Source: Dyadobacter arcticus
Lineage (GTDB): Bacteria; Bacteroidota; Bacteroidia; Cytophagales; Spirosomataceae
Length of the DNA stretch: 64,000 nucleotides
Direction: 5' to 3'
NCBI RefSeq assembly: GCF_011762185.1
Contig: NZ_JAASQJ010000007.1
Coordinates: 62,001 to 126,000, forward strand
Shown: positions 25,892-33,885 of the stretch, piece after piece
How the letters are laid out: every line of letters starts with the position of its first letter
How positions within the stretch are numbered: the stretch's first letter is position 1
Program-made: the position numbers and the translations under genes
Notes under the pieces: model-generated
What the model was told of the DNA's origin: nothing
What the model saw: the letters and a program-made list of their open reading frames with translations, nothing else
The model's database searches: none

Positions 25892-26806
25892 ATGCCACGG
25901 CCACTCATCTCCATCATTACTGCCACTTATAACCGCAGCAATATTCTTACTTACTCCATTCAATCTGCGCTGGGTCAAACCTACACCGATTGGGAATTGC
26001 TTGTTATTGGCGATTGCTGCACCGATGATACTGATGCGGTAGTAGCAGCATTCAACGATCCAAGGATTACATTTTTCAATTTAGAAGAGAATTTTGGAGA
26101 GCAATCTGAACCTAATAATGTGGGTATGAGATTGGCAAAAGGAGATTTTATAGCTTTCCTGAACCACGATGACTTTTGGTTTCCCGACCACCTGGAATTT
26201 TCCCTTAATTTTCTTCACGCATCTGGTGCCGACATTGTTCTCGCTAGCGGATTTATAGATCACCATGAAAATAAGAGCGAATTCTTCCTTAGTGGAATAG
26301 TTCCTGAAAAGTACGGATATCATCCCTCACGTGTTTTTGTTTCTGCCACTAACTGGCTGTTTAAAAGGGAATTAGTCAAAAAGGTAGGGTTTTGGAGACC
26401 GGCAAAGGATTTATATACTGTTCCTTCTCACGATTGGCTGAAACGGGCCTACGAATTAGGTAGCAATATTTTGCCGACAAAGCATTTTACAGTAATTGCC
26501 CTGCCTTCCAGTTCCCGGAAAAATGCATATAAGGATCGAACGATTGATAAAGCCCCATTTTATTCTGAGCAATTGAACACAAACCCTCATTTTAGGGAGC
26601 AAATTATTTCTGAGAATCTTTACAAATGCTTTGAAGTGCTGTACTACGACGAAAACACGTATTACTGGCGCTTTTTTACAAAAAAAATCAAGAATGTCTT
26701 TATAAAGCTTGGCCTGAATACCATCGAATTTGAATTAATGCGGCGGTTTGGAAAAGGGGGGCTCTTGCGAAGTTACCGTAAAAGAAGAGGATTGAATCTC
26801 AACTAA
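25892..26806 (+). CDS. Glycosyltransferase family 2
   Basis: The GT-A fold is clear: PLISIITATYNRSNILTYSI (4-23) is the nucleotide-binding start, DWELLVIGDCCTDDT follows, and FIAFLNHDDFWFPDHLE supplies the metal-binding acidic pair. Length 304, cytoplasmic, no membrane spans. It starts a three-gene plus-strand run with an RmlC-like cupin and a flippase, which indicates assembly of a surface oligosaccharide. The sugar transferred cannot be predicted. Confidence 0.9.
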   Translation: MPRPLISIITATYNRSNILTYSIQSALGQTYTDWELLVIGDCCTDDTDAVVAAFNDPRITFFNLEENFGEQSEPNNVGMRLAKGDFIAFLNHDDFWFPDHLEFSLNFLHASGADIVLASGFIDHHENKSEFFLSGIVPEKYGYHPSRVFVSATNWLFKRELVKKVGFWRPAKDLYTVPSHDWLKRAYELGSNILPTKHFTVIALPSSSRKNAYKDRTIDKAPFYSEQLNTNPHFREQIISENLYKCFEVLYYDENTYYWRFFTKKIKNVFIKLGLNTIEFELMRRFGKGGLLRSYRKRRGLNLN

Positions 26807-26828
26807 TTCCTTTAAAATTTTAACCGTT

Positions 26829-27362
26829 ATGCTACAAACATCAAAATGGACGGTCAGCGGCGCCATTAAGGACCCTAAAAGTATTACCGCCAAATGGAGC
26901 CCCATTAATATGGCACTCATTGATGGTGTTCAGGTAAAGGAAGTGAAAAATGTAATCAAAAATAATGGTCATCTTACTGAGATTTATAGGCAGGATTGGG
27001 AAATGGACAATCTGTCAGTAGATCAGATTTTTCAGGTATCACTTAATCCAAACGGTATTTCGGCATGGCACGCTCATGAAATGACAACCGATAGGATATT
27101 TGTAAATATGGGTTCGATTAAAGTTGTCCTATATGACGCCCGGGAAGAGTCGCCAACCTTTGGAAAAATCAATGAATTCAGATGCGGTGCATTGAGGCCG
27201 ATGCTGATCATCGTTCCGCCAAGGATCTGGCATGGCGTTCAGAACTACACAAGTGAGCCGGCGGCATTGTTGAACATTGTCGACAAAGCTTATCAATACG
27301 ACGATCCGGACCACTGGAGAATCCCGGTGGATTCACCCGAAATCCCGTACACATTTTCATAA
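26829..27362 (+). CDS. RmlC-like cupin (sugar 3,5-epimerase-related)
   Basis: The 177-residue protein follows the dTDP-4-dehydrorhamnose 3,5-epimerase fold: ISAWHAHEMTTDRIFVN, SIKVVLYDARE-SPTFGK, and LIIVPPRIWHGVQNY. In RmlC the catalytic histidine sits in RGLHxQ, followed by a lysine; here the site reads AWHAH and the lysine position is Arg. The conserved tyrosine region may be AYQYDDPD. It may be an epimerase with altered specificity, a ketoisomerase of the WxcM type, or a non-catalytic relative. rmlA, rmlB and rmlD are absent nearby. Confidence 0.75.
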   Translation: MLQTSKWTVSGAIKDPKSITAKWSPINMALIDGVQVKEVKNVIKNNGHLTEIYRQDWEMDNLSVDQIFQVSLNPNGISAWHAHEMTTDRIFVNMGSIKVVLYDAREESPTFGKINEFRCGALRPMLIIVPPRIWHGVQNYTSEPAALLNIVDKAYQYDDPDHWRIPVDSPEIPYTFS

Positions 27363-27385
27363 TATCGATTTGAAAAACTGCCCGA

Positions 27386-28849
27386 TTGGAGAACAATGGT
27401 TTAGATACGTTTGAGAATTCTGTTTTCCCGAGTATCCGATGGAATCTGATCCTCTCATTTGCAGGGCAGCTATGCAATATCGGCATCACATTGGTGTTAA
27501 GTCGTTTGCTGGAGCCAAATGATTTTGGAATGATGGCGGCCGCACTCGCATTGGTTGCGCTGATCGAAGCTTTTGGATCTTTAGGTGGTACGGCCGCATT
27601 GACACAGCGTCCGATCTTGTCAGACGAATTCTATTCAGCGGTTTTCATCGTTGCGGGAGCAATGGCCATCCTTATGATCCTGCTTATTTCCGGGTTATCT
27701 CCTCTTCTGGCTTCTTTTTATGACAGACCGGAACTGCGGAACATCTTTCTTTTGCTGACTTTGTCAATCCCTTTTCAATTCCTGGAAATATTTCCGCTCG
27801 CGGAATTACAGCGGCGGCTGGCTTTCGACAAAATTGCCTCCATCACTTTTTTTAGCATTATTATCGCAGGAATCTTGTCATTGTATCTGGCTTATCTTGG
27901 TTATGGCTGGGTTGCCCTGGTCGTGAGGCTGTTGCTGATCCAGGGAATAAGGACCGTTTGCTTTTGTGTGATCGCCTGGCCAAGGTTCAAAATTGTACTA
28001 CGTTTACAGGAAGTAAAGGACTTACTTCATTTCGGTATACCTCAATCCCTATCGCAATTCATGTCGATTTTTGGAAGACGGATCGATGATATTCTAATTG
28101 GCAAGTTGATGGGTACGGGCGTACTTGGGGTTTACAGTTTGGCTTATAACCTTTATATGTGGCCGGTTTCAAACATAAAAGGAAGGATTTCCCAGGTAGT
28201 TTTCTCAGCATTATCCAAAGTTCAGAGTGATCCGGCCGCTATGGGTAACTATTATTTAAAAGTCGTTTCATTGGCTACACTAATCGGTTTTCCTGTTATT
28301 ATAGGCTTTGCGTCTGTTTGTGATTTAGCTGTTCCTGTTATTATGGGTGAAAAGTGGATGGCCGCTGTTCCTATTTTGCGCATTTTGGGAATTGCTTCCT
28401 TATTTGAGATTTGCGTATTTCCGGGTGCCATTTACCAGGCAACCGCGCGCACCAGGACTTACCTGAAAGCAACGATCATTACCCGGGTAATTGCCGTGAT
28501 CGGAATCCTGGCAGGACTTGGCTTTGGATTGGAAGGCGTGGCGGGCAGTATCGTGATAACGAGTTTTATAAGTTTATTTATTTATAATTATTTCGTCCGA
28601 AAACTGATCCCCGTTACCAATTGGCTTTTATTCTCAATCATATTGAAAGGAAGTCTGTTCAGTTTTGTAATGCTTTTCCTCATTGTTTCCTTTCGAATAA
28701 TGCTGGGAAGCCATTTTTCTGAAACGCAAGAATTGATGCTTTCCGTCTTGATTGGAATGTTGTCTTATGGAATTTTAATGAAAAAATATCATCCCGATTT
28801 GTTCGGCGGCAGTATGTTGAGCTCACAAAAAAAAGCACCGGCGCGTTGA
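27386..28849 (+). CDS. Wzx-type oligosaccharide flippase (MOP superfamily)
   Basis: The 487-residue protein has about twelve to fourteen membrane spans and the N-terminal signature of polysaccharide translocases (RWNLILSFAGQLCNIGITLVLSRLL...DFGMMAAALALV). Such proteins move lipid-linked repeat units across the inner membrane. A TTG at 27386 is the only start after an in-frame stop at 27371 that keeps the first span complete; the next ATG falls 47 codons later, inside it. It ends the GT2-cupin-flippase run, and its last codons overlap the terminator of ppc on the other strand. Confidence 0.9.
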   Translation: MENNGLDTFENSVFPSIRWNLILSFAGQLCNIGITLVLSRLLEPNDFGMMAAALALVALIEAFGSLGGTAALTQRPILSDEFYSAVFIVAGAMAILMILLISGLSPLLASFYDRPELRNIFLLLTLSIPFQFLEIFPLAELQRRLAFDKIASITFFSIIIAGILSLYLAYLGYGWVALVVRLLLIQGIRTVCFCVIAWPRFKIVLRLQEVKDLLHFGIPQSLSQFMSIFGRRIDDILIGKLMGTGVLGVYSLAYNLYMWPVSNIKGRISQVVFSALSKVQSDPAAMGNYYLKVVSLATLIGFPVIIGFASVCDLAVPVIMGEKWMAAVPILRILGIASLFEICVFPGAIYQATARTRTYLKATIITRVIAVIGILAGLGFGLEGVAGSIVITSFISLFIYNYFVRKLIPVTNWLLFSIILKGSLFSFVMLFLIVSFRIMLGSHFSETQELMLSVLIGMLSYGILMKKYHPDLFGGSMLSSQKKAPAR

Positions 28850-28860
28850 CTGCCGATGCT
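28827..28860 (-). terminator. ppc terminator inside the 3' end of the flippase gene
   Basis: On the minus strand AGCATCGGC pairs with GCCGGTGCT (one U-G wobble) around a 9-nt loop and is followed by eight T residues. The flippase stop codon (28847-28849) lies in the loop. Confidence 0.75.
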
Positions 28861-28879
28861 CCATTAGTTTTCCTAAATA

Positions 28880-31468
28880 CTATGCTGAATTTCGAGCTGC
28901 ATTAATAATACCAAACATGGCTCTCATAATCAGCTGATTGTAAGTCTCAACATCTACCGGAAGTTGTGTCGGATCCATAGAAAGCATTTGCAATGCATAC
29001 TGCTGAATGGTGATCAGCGGCAACACGATTCTTTCCCTGGTTTTAATAGAAACCTTCGTTACATTATTGCTTTCGAGCAGTTCCTTTTGGCCTGCAACGT
29101 CCAGCAATAATTCCCGTGTCAGCAAAAATTCATTATGCATTTTATCCCAGAATTCTTGATAATCCTCTTCTTCCCGAAGGTATTTGGTTGCAGGAAAAAA
29201 GGCTTTCGACAGCGATTGCATGGAGTTTTCAATCAAAGTCCTGAAGAAGAGTGACCTTTTATACAACTGCTTGACAGTTTCCAATTGACCATTTTTCGCC
29301 ATAAACTGAATTGCAGATCCGAAACCATAGAAGCCAGGAACATTCTGCTTCATTTGTGCCCACGATCCTACAAAAGGAATGGCTCGCAAATCCTCAAACT
29401 TCAGGCCTTCATCCGCATTGCCGCGTTTTGTAGGTCGGCTTCCAATATTGGTCTGACCGTAGAAACGCAATGGCGTTTTTTTATCAAGGTATTTGACAAA
29501 CATTGGATGATTTTTGAGATCCAGGTAGGAGTTATAGGCCGACTCGGCCATCTCTTCGATCAAAACTTTATCAGCTGCACTTAACTCATCTTCCAATCGA
29601 TTGTCTCTGAATAAATGGTTTTCCAATCCCGCTGAAAACAGCCTTTCGAGATTGTACATCGCCGTCGTAACCGTGCCGTAATTAGAGCTAATCGTCTGAC
29701 CCTGAACTGTGAGCTGAATTTCCTTATCTTCAATTTCACTTCCTAGCGACGAGTAAAAGCTATGGTTGTTACCGCCACCACGAGCTGGCGGACCTCCGCG
29801 ACCATCGAAAAAGGTAACCTTAATTCCCAGCTCGCGGGAGACTTTTGTTAATTCTTCTTTTGCGCGGTAAATGGACCAGTTCGCCCTCAGATATCCGCCA
29901 TCCTTGGTACCATCAGAAAAACCAACCATAATAGTCTGGTGATTTTCCCTGTTTTGCAAATGTGAGCGATAGAAACCATTTTCATACAATGCCCGCATGA
30001 TACCAGGCGCATTGGCCAGATCGTCTACGGTTTCAAAAAGCGGGACAACATCCACAGCAAACCTGCCGTCTTCATCGGCAATCAGGTTTTTCGCAAGCGC
30101 GACTACCTGCATCACATTCAATGCAGAAGTGTTGTTGCTAATCACATATCTATGAGCGCCTTTTTCTCCATTTTTTTCCTGAATGGTTTTAATAGCTCGT
30201 ATTGAGCCCAAAATATCTTTGGTAAGCTCGTCCTCATAATCTTCATCCCGAAGCGGAATATTCAGCGAAAGCAGCAGCTCGATTTTTTTCGTTTCGTCCC
30301 AGCTTTCATAATCACCGTATTTCAGTAAGGGCACCTTTTTTTCGAGTCTTTTTAAAATGTCTTCCCATGCTTTCGCATGTTTACGGCTATCCTGGCGAAC
30401 GTCCAGGCTTGCAAAAAAGAAGCCAAAAAGATTCAACTTGAGAATAAAATTATCCAGCAACTCAACAAACAAACCCTGATGCTTGGAAACCAGGACTTCT
30501 CTCGCTTTCAATAATTCATCAATCAGCTCCTGGGCATCCGCATATCCTTCCTCAAATGGCCCGAAAATCGTGCTATTCATCTTTTTCTCAGCAAGAGAAA
30601 TCGCATCATCCACCCCTTTGAATGTCAACCGGCGTTTCAAGGTCCTCAAATCCCGGTAATAACCTCTCAAAAGAGTTTCCCGCAGTCGATCAGCTACTTG
30701 CAAAGTGATTTCAGGATTTACGAACGGATTCCCGTCGCGGTCGCCGCCCGGCCAGAATCCCAGTCTGAAAACATTGGGATGCGGCCAATCATGAACGCTC
30801 ATACCTAAGCCGTTAATGAGTTTTTCCATGATAGCAGGAATCGCATCATAATAAACGTTTTCCAAGAACCAGCATAAGCTTACTGCTTCATCAAAAGGCG
30901 TAGGTTTCTCGTGATTGATGAAGGCTGTTTTACCCAATTGCAGTAGAAGCTGATTCACTTCGGTGAAATCATTGATCTTTATCGCGTCTTCAAGATCATT
31001 GATGATTCCCAAAACTTTACCAGAATAAAACTGGGTTGGGTGCGCCGTAAGGACAATTCTAACACTGTAATCTTCAAGTTTTGTAAGCAGCTTCTTCTTT
31101 AGTTCATCACTATCCAATCTTTCGGTCAGATAATCAACTGAACCCTTTCCCGTAAGATCGTGCGTTTGATCAAAGGCTGCATCTTCTACCGAATCAAATA
31201 GAACCACTTGTCTTTCAATGTATTGGATAAATGCAAAGAGAAGATCCGCACGTTCTTTGGGTGATGCTGTTTCCAGAAGCTCTGAAAAAAAATGTTCGAT
31301 GATTTCCTTGGGAGATTTACCCTCCTGAAAACCCACCTCGCTTTGCTGCGTAAGTATAGGAAGTAACGAGCCTGTCTGAAAAATACCTCGGTAAGGCAAA
31401 CTGAGGAAAAGGCTGTTGAAAATATTGTACTTTGTTACGACTGCGTCCTGGAAACTATTATTCATCAT
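28880..31468 (-). CDS. ppc: Phosphoenolpyruvate carboxylase
   Basis: The enzyme carboxylates PEP to oxaloacetate to refill the TCA cycle. Motifs: LTAHPTQF with catalytic His143 (His138 in E. coli), FWPGGDRDGNPFV, GFSDGTKDGGYL, and the glycine-rich FFDGRGGPPARGGG loop. The C-terminus ends in NAARNSA rather than the usual MRNTG, so the last active-site residues are displaced or changed. Length 862 is near the usual 880. Monocistronic, with its own terminator. Confidence 0.95.
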   Translation of the reverse strand: MMNNSFQDAVVTKYNIFNSLFLSLPYRGIFQTGSLLPILTQQSEVGFQEGKSPKEIIEHFFSELLETASPKERADLLFAFIQYIERQVVLFDSVEDAAFDQTHDLTGKGSVDYLTERLDSDELKKKLLTKLEDYSVRIVLTAHPTQFYSGKVLGIINDLEDAIKINDFTEVNQLLLQLGKTAFINHEKPTPFDEAVSLCWFLENVYYDAIPAIMEKLINGLGMSVHDWPHPNVFRLGFWPGGDRDGNPFVNPEITLQVADRLRETLLRGYYRDLRTLKRRLTFKGVDDAISLAEKKMNSTIFGPFEEGYADAQELIDELLKAREVLVSKHQGLFVELLDNFILKLNLFGFFFASLDVRQDSRKHAKAWEDILKRLEKKVPLLKYGDYESWDETKKIELLLSLNIPLRDEDYEDELTKDILGSIRAIKTIQEKNGEKGAHRYVISNNTSALNVMQVVALAKNLIADEDGRFAVDVVPLFETVDDLANAPGIMRALYENGFYRSHLQNRENHQTIMVGFSDGTKDGGYLRANWSIYRAKEELTKVSRELGIKVTFFDGRGGPPARGGGNNHSFYSSLGSEIEDKEIQLTVQGQTISSNYGTVTTAMYNLERLFSAGLENHLFRDNRLEDELSAADKVLIEEMAESAYNSYLDLKNHPMFVKYLDKKTPLRFYGQTNIGSRPTKRGNADEGLKFEDLRAIPFVGSWAQMKQNVPGFYGFGSAIQFMAKNGQLETVKQLYKRSLFFRTLIENSMQSLSKAFFPATKYLREEEDYQEFWDKMHNEFLLTRELLLDVAGQKELLESNNVTKVSIKTRERIVLPLITIQQYALQMLSMDPTQLPVDVETYNQLIMRAMFGIINAARNSA

Positions 31469-31531
31469 GGAGCGACGAAATTATATTTGGAAAATTGCGT
31501 TTAGGGTAAATATACTCCTAAAAAATGGGTT

Positions 31532-32404
31532 TCAGGCTTTTGGATGAGCTTGCTGATGCGTTTTTTTGAGCTTTTCAATGGAGTTATGCGTGTAAATCTG
31601 TGTGGCTGCAAGATTTGCGTGTCCCAGCAATTCTTTGATCGCATTGAGGTCTGCGCCACGATTTAGCAGGTGCGTCGCATAAGTGTGACGAAGCACGTGT
31701 GGACTTTTTTGGGAAAGCGTCGTCACTCCGGTTAAGTATTTTTTTACAATCCGCTGAATGAAAACTGGATAGGCCTCCTTCCCTGAATCAGTAATGATCA
31801 GTTTTTTTGTGTTCTCCACCGGTGATCTTTGCTGCAGATATTTTTTTAATAAATCAATAAGTGACGAAGATACCGGTACAATACGCTCTTTCGCCCGTTT
31901 TCCAAAAACACGGATCGTTCTTCCGGTTAGGTCCACATTAGGTATCTCCAGATCGATCAGTTCTGCCAGACGAATTCCTGTTCCATACAATAATTCCAGG
32001 ATAACCCTATCCCGCAGCCCTTCAAAATCATCCGAAAATGTTGCTTCTTCAAAAAGCATCTCCATTGATTTCTCTTCTACATAAGCGGGCAGCTTTTTTC
32101 TGGTTTTTAATGCAGAAAGGATTTTTGTAGGGTCTTTGGTTATATGTTTTTTTCTTCTTAAAAATCCATAATAAGCCCGGAGAGACGCGATTTTTCGGTT
32201 GATAGACGAAGGATTGAGGCCCTCCTCCATTAAACTCACCACCCACGAACGCAGCATTGGAGCATTTGCATTTTCAGGAGCGCCACATTCATACTGAAAG
32301 AGAAGATATTTCTGAAACTGGTCCAGATCCGTCTCGTACGAGGTTACTGTATGCACACTGGCGCGCTTTTCAAATTTAAGAAATTCCAGAAATGACGCTA
32401 TCAT
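31532..32404 (-). CDS. Tyrosine recombinase XerC/XerD
   Basis: An N-terminal SAM-like core-binding domain (MIASFLEFLKFEKRASVHTV start, residues 1-85) is followed by the catalytic domain with Arg in YGTGIRLAELI, HVLRHTYATHLL carrying His and Arg, GHANLAATQIYTH with the second His and the nucleophile Tyr. Length 290 fits chromosome-dimer resolvases XerC/D. ATG 32404 is preferred to an upstream start at 32458. It follows rpsU on the same strand, a linkage I recall as common in Bacteroidota; there hpf/raiA often comes next, but here ppc does. Confidence 0.92.
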   Translation of the reverse strand: MIASFLEFLKFEKRASVHTVTSYETDLDQFQKYLLFQYECGAPENANAPMLRSWVVSLMEEGLNPSSINRKIASLRAYYGFLRRKKHITKDPTKILSALKTRKKLPAYVEEKSMEMLFEEATFSDDFEGLRDRVILELLYGTGIRLAELIDLEIPNVDLTGRTIRVFGKRAKERIVPVSSSLIDLLKKYLQQRSPVENTKKLIITDSGKEAYPVFIQRIVKKYLTGVTTLSQKSPHVLRHTYATHLLNRGADLNAIKELLGHANLAATQIYTHNSIEKLKKTHQQAHPKA

Positions 32405-32417
32405 GCCTGTAACATAC

Positions 32418-32453
32418 AAAAAAAAGAGCTGCCTTGCGTAAGACAGCTCTTTT
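32418..32453 (-). terminator. Terminator after rpsU
   Basis: On the minus strand AAAAGAGCTGTCTT pairs with the complementary arm (one mismatch) around a 4-nt loop and is followed by eight T residues. It lies between rpsU and the recombinase gene, so it may attenuate read-through. Confidence 0.82.
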
Positions 32454-32512
32454 TCCAATTGATGTGGATATAATAATCCTATTGAAATCTTTCAGAAAAC
32501 AATTCCGGAGAA

Positions 32513-32707
32513 CTAGTCTTCTAAATGACCGTAAGTTTTTTCTTTATAAACGGCACGCAACACTTCGAAACGACGTCTCACTGATGGTTTTTCGAAAGCT
32601 GTGCGCGCACGAAGCTGACGCATGGTACCAGTTCTCTCAAATTTCTTCTTGTAACGCTTAAGAGCGCGGTCAATCGATTCGTTGTCTTTAATGTTGATAA
32701 TAAGCAT
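32513..32707 (-). CDS. rpsU: 30S ribosomal protein S21
   Basis: A 64-residue basic protein with the S21 signature: NESIDRALKRYKKKFERTG (9-27), then RQLRARTAFEKPSVRRRFE. S21 binds near the anti-Shine-Dalgarno end of 16S rRNA; in Bacteroidota this protein helps occlude that sequence, which matches the scarcity of Shine-Dalgarno motifs in this window. It is followed by a strong terminator. Confidence 0.96.
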   Translation of the reverse strand: MLIINIKDNESIDRALKRYKKKFERTGTMRQLRARTAFEKPSVRRRFEVLRAVYKEKTYGHLED

Positions 32708-32810
32708 GCTTGAAATTTATAATGTTCTTTGGATTGTTTCTCTGAAAATCGGACTGCAAAGAAAACTTATATCAAACAGAATATCAAGAAATAAGTCATT
32801 AAAATTGGGT

Positions 32811-32818
32811 TATTTTTG
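32811..32818 (+). promoter_or_regulatory. -7 promoter element for ppx
   Basis: TATTTTTG matches TAnnTTTG exactly in the gap divergent from rpsU. A start about 7 nt downstream gives a leader of 13-40 nt depending on which ATG of ppx is used. Confidence 0.5.
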
Positions 32819-32864
32819 TAATACCCACAGGGAAAGAATGCTATTGGAAGAAAAAAAAGCCCAT

Positions 32865-33800
32865 ATGAGCTCGCTACAAGGAATTATTGACTTGGGAACA
32901 AATACCTTTCACCTGTTGATTGTAGAAAATTATGGCAACTCTTTTACCAATATATTCCATGAAAGCAGGCCTGCGAGAATTGGATTAGGTGGTATTAATC
33001 AACGAATTATAACCCCTGAAGCCTACGAACGGGCGATACATGTGCTTCTGTATTTTCGTGAAAAACTCAACCAGCTCGGAGTCCAGAATGACAACACATT
33101 TGCTTTTGGTACCAGTGCGATACGCAATGCTGACAACCGCGAGGATTTTTGTTCAAAAATTTTTGAAAAAACGGGCATTGAAATCCAGGTAATTGATGGA
33201 AACAAGGAAGCGGAGTACATTTATAAAGGCGTAAAGTCCGGAGCCGATATTGGCGACAATCCCTCATTGATTATGGACATTGGAGGTGGGAGCGTTGAAT
33301 TCATCATCGGAAATAAAAATCAAATTTTCTGGAAGCAGAGTTTCGAGATCGGCGGACAGCGGTTGATGGAAAAGTTCATGCGCAACGATCCACTATCTCA
33401 ACGCGACCGCACAAACCTTAATAATTATTTTGAAGAAAACCTGATTCCTTTGGCCAATGCTGTCCACCAATATGCTCCGGAAAAATTGGTCGGATCATCA
33501 GGCACATTTGACACCCTGATCGACATTGACTACCATTTTCGGGAAAATGATTGGCCTCCAAAAGGGCAAACCGACTTCGGCATTTCAATCGAAGCGTTTT
33601 ACAGAAGTTATGCGCTTATCCTCTCCGGAAACCACAATGAAAGACTGCTTATTCCTGGTATGATTGAATTGCGGGTTGATATGATTGTCGTTGCCGTTTG
33701 CCTGATTGACTATGTTCTTAAGACTTACGCAATCAACAAGATACAAGTTTCCAGCTATGCCTTGAAAGAGGGAGTACTAGCAGAATTGTTATCCAGATAA
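32865..33800 (+). CDS. ppx: Exopolyphosphatase Ppx/GppA
   Basis: The ASKHA-fold hydrolase removes terminal phosphate from polyphosphate or (p)ppGpp. GIIDLGTNTFHLLIVE (6-21) is the first phosphate-binding loop, FGTSAIRNADN the second, and MDIGGGSVEFIIG the third; VGSSGTFDTL follows. The 311-residue form from ATG 32865 lacks the extra C-terminal domain of E. coli Ppx, as is normal in Bacteroidota. ATG 32838 is an alternative start only 20 nt after the -7 element. Confidence 0.92.
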   Translation: MSSLQGIIDLGTNTFHLLIVENYGNSFTNIFHESRPARIGLGGINQRIITPEAYERAIHVLLYFREKLNQLGVQNDNTFAFGTSAIRNADNREDFCSKIFEKTGIEIQVIDGNKEAEYIYKGVKSGADIGDNPSLIMDIGGGSVEFIIGNKNQIFWKQSFEIGGQRLMEKFMRNDPLSQRDRTNLNNYFEENLIPLANAVHQYAPEKLVGSSGTFDTLIDIDYHFRENDWPPKGQTDFGISIEAFYRSYALILSGNHNERLLIPGMIELRVDMIVVAVCLIDYVLKTYAINKIQVSSYALKEGVLAELLSR

Positions 33801-33885
33801 TATCTTATTATTTATTAAATTACCTTCCTGTTACGCTCTATCAGTTCCAACCGCTTTTGTACATTCTTAATAATTAAACAAGTTT

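Noticed and set aside
31532..32404. Phage or island integrase
   Set aside because: The size, the motif set and the linkage to rpsU fit the housekeeping XerC/D recombinase, and no attachment repeats or phage genes are nearby.
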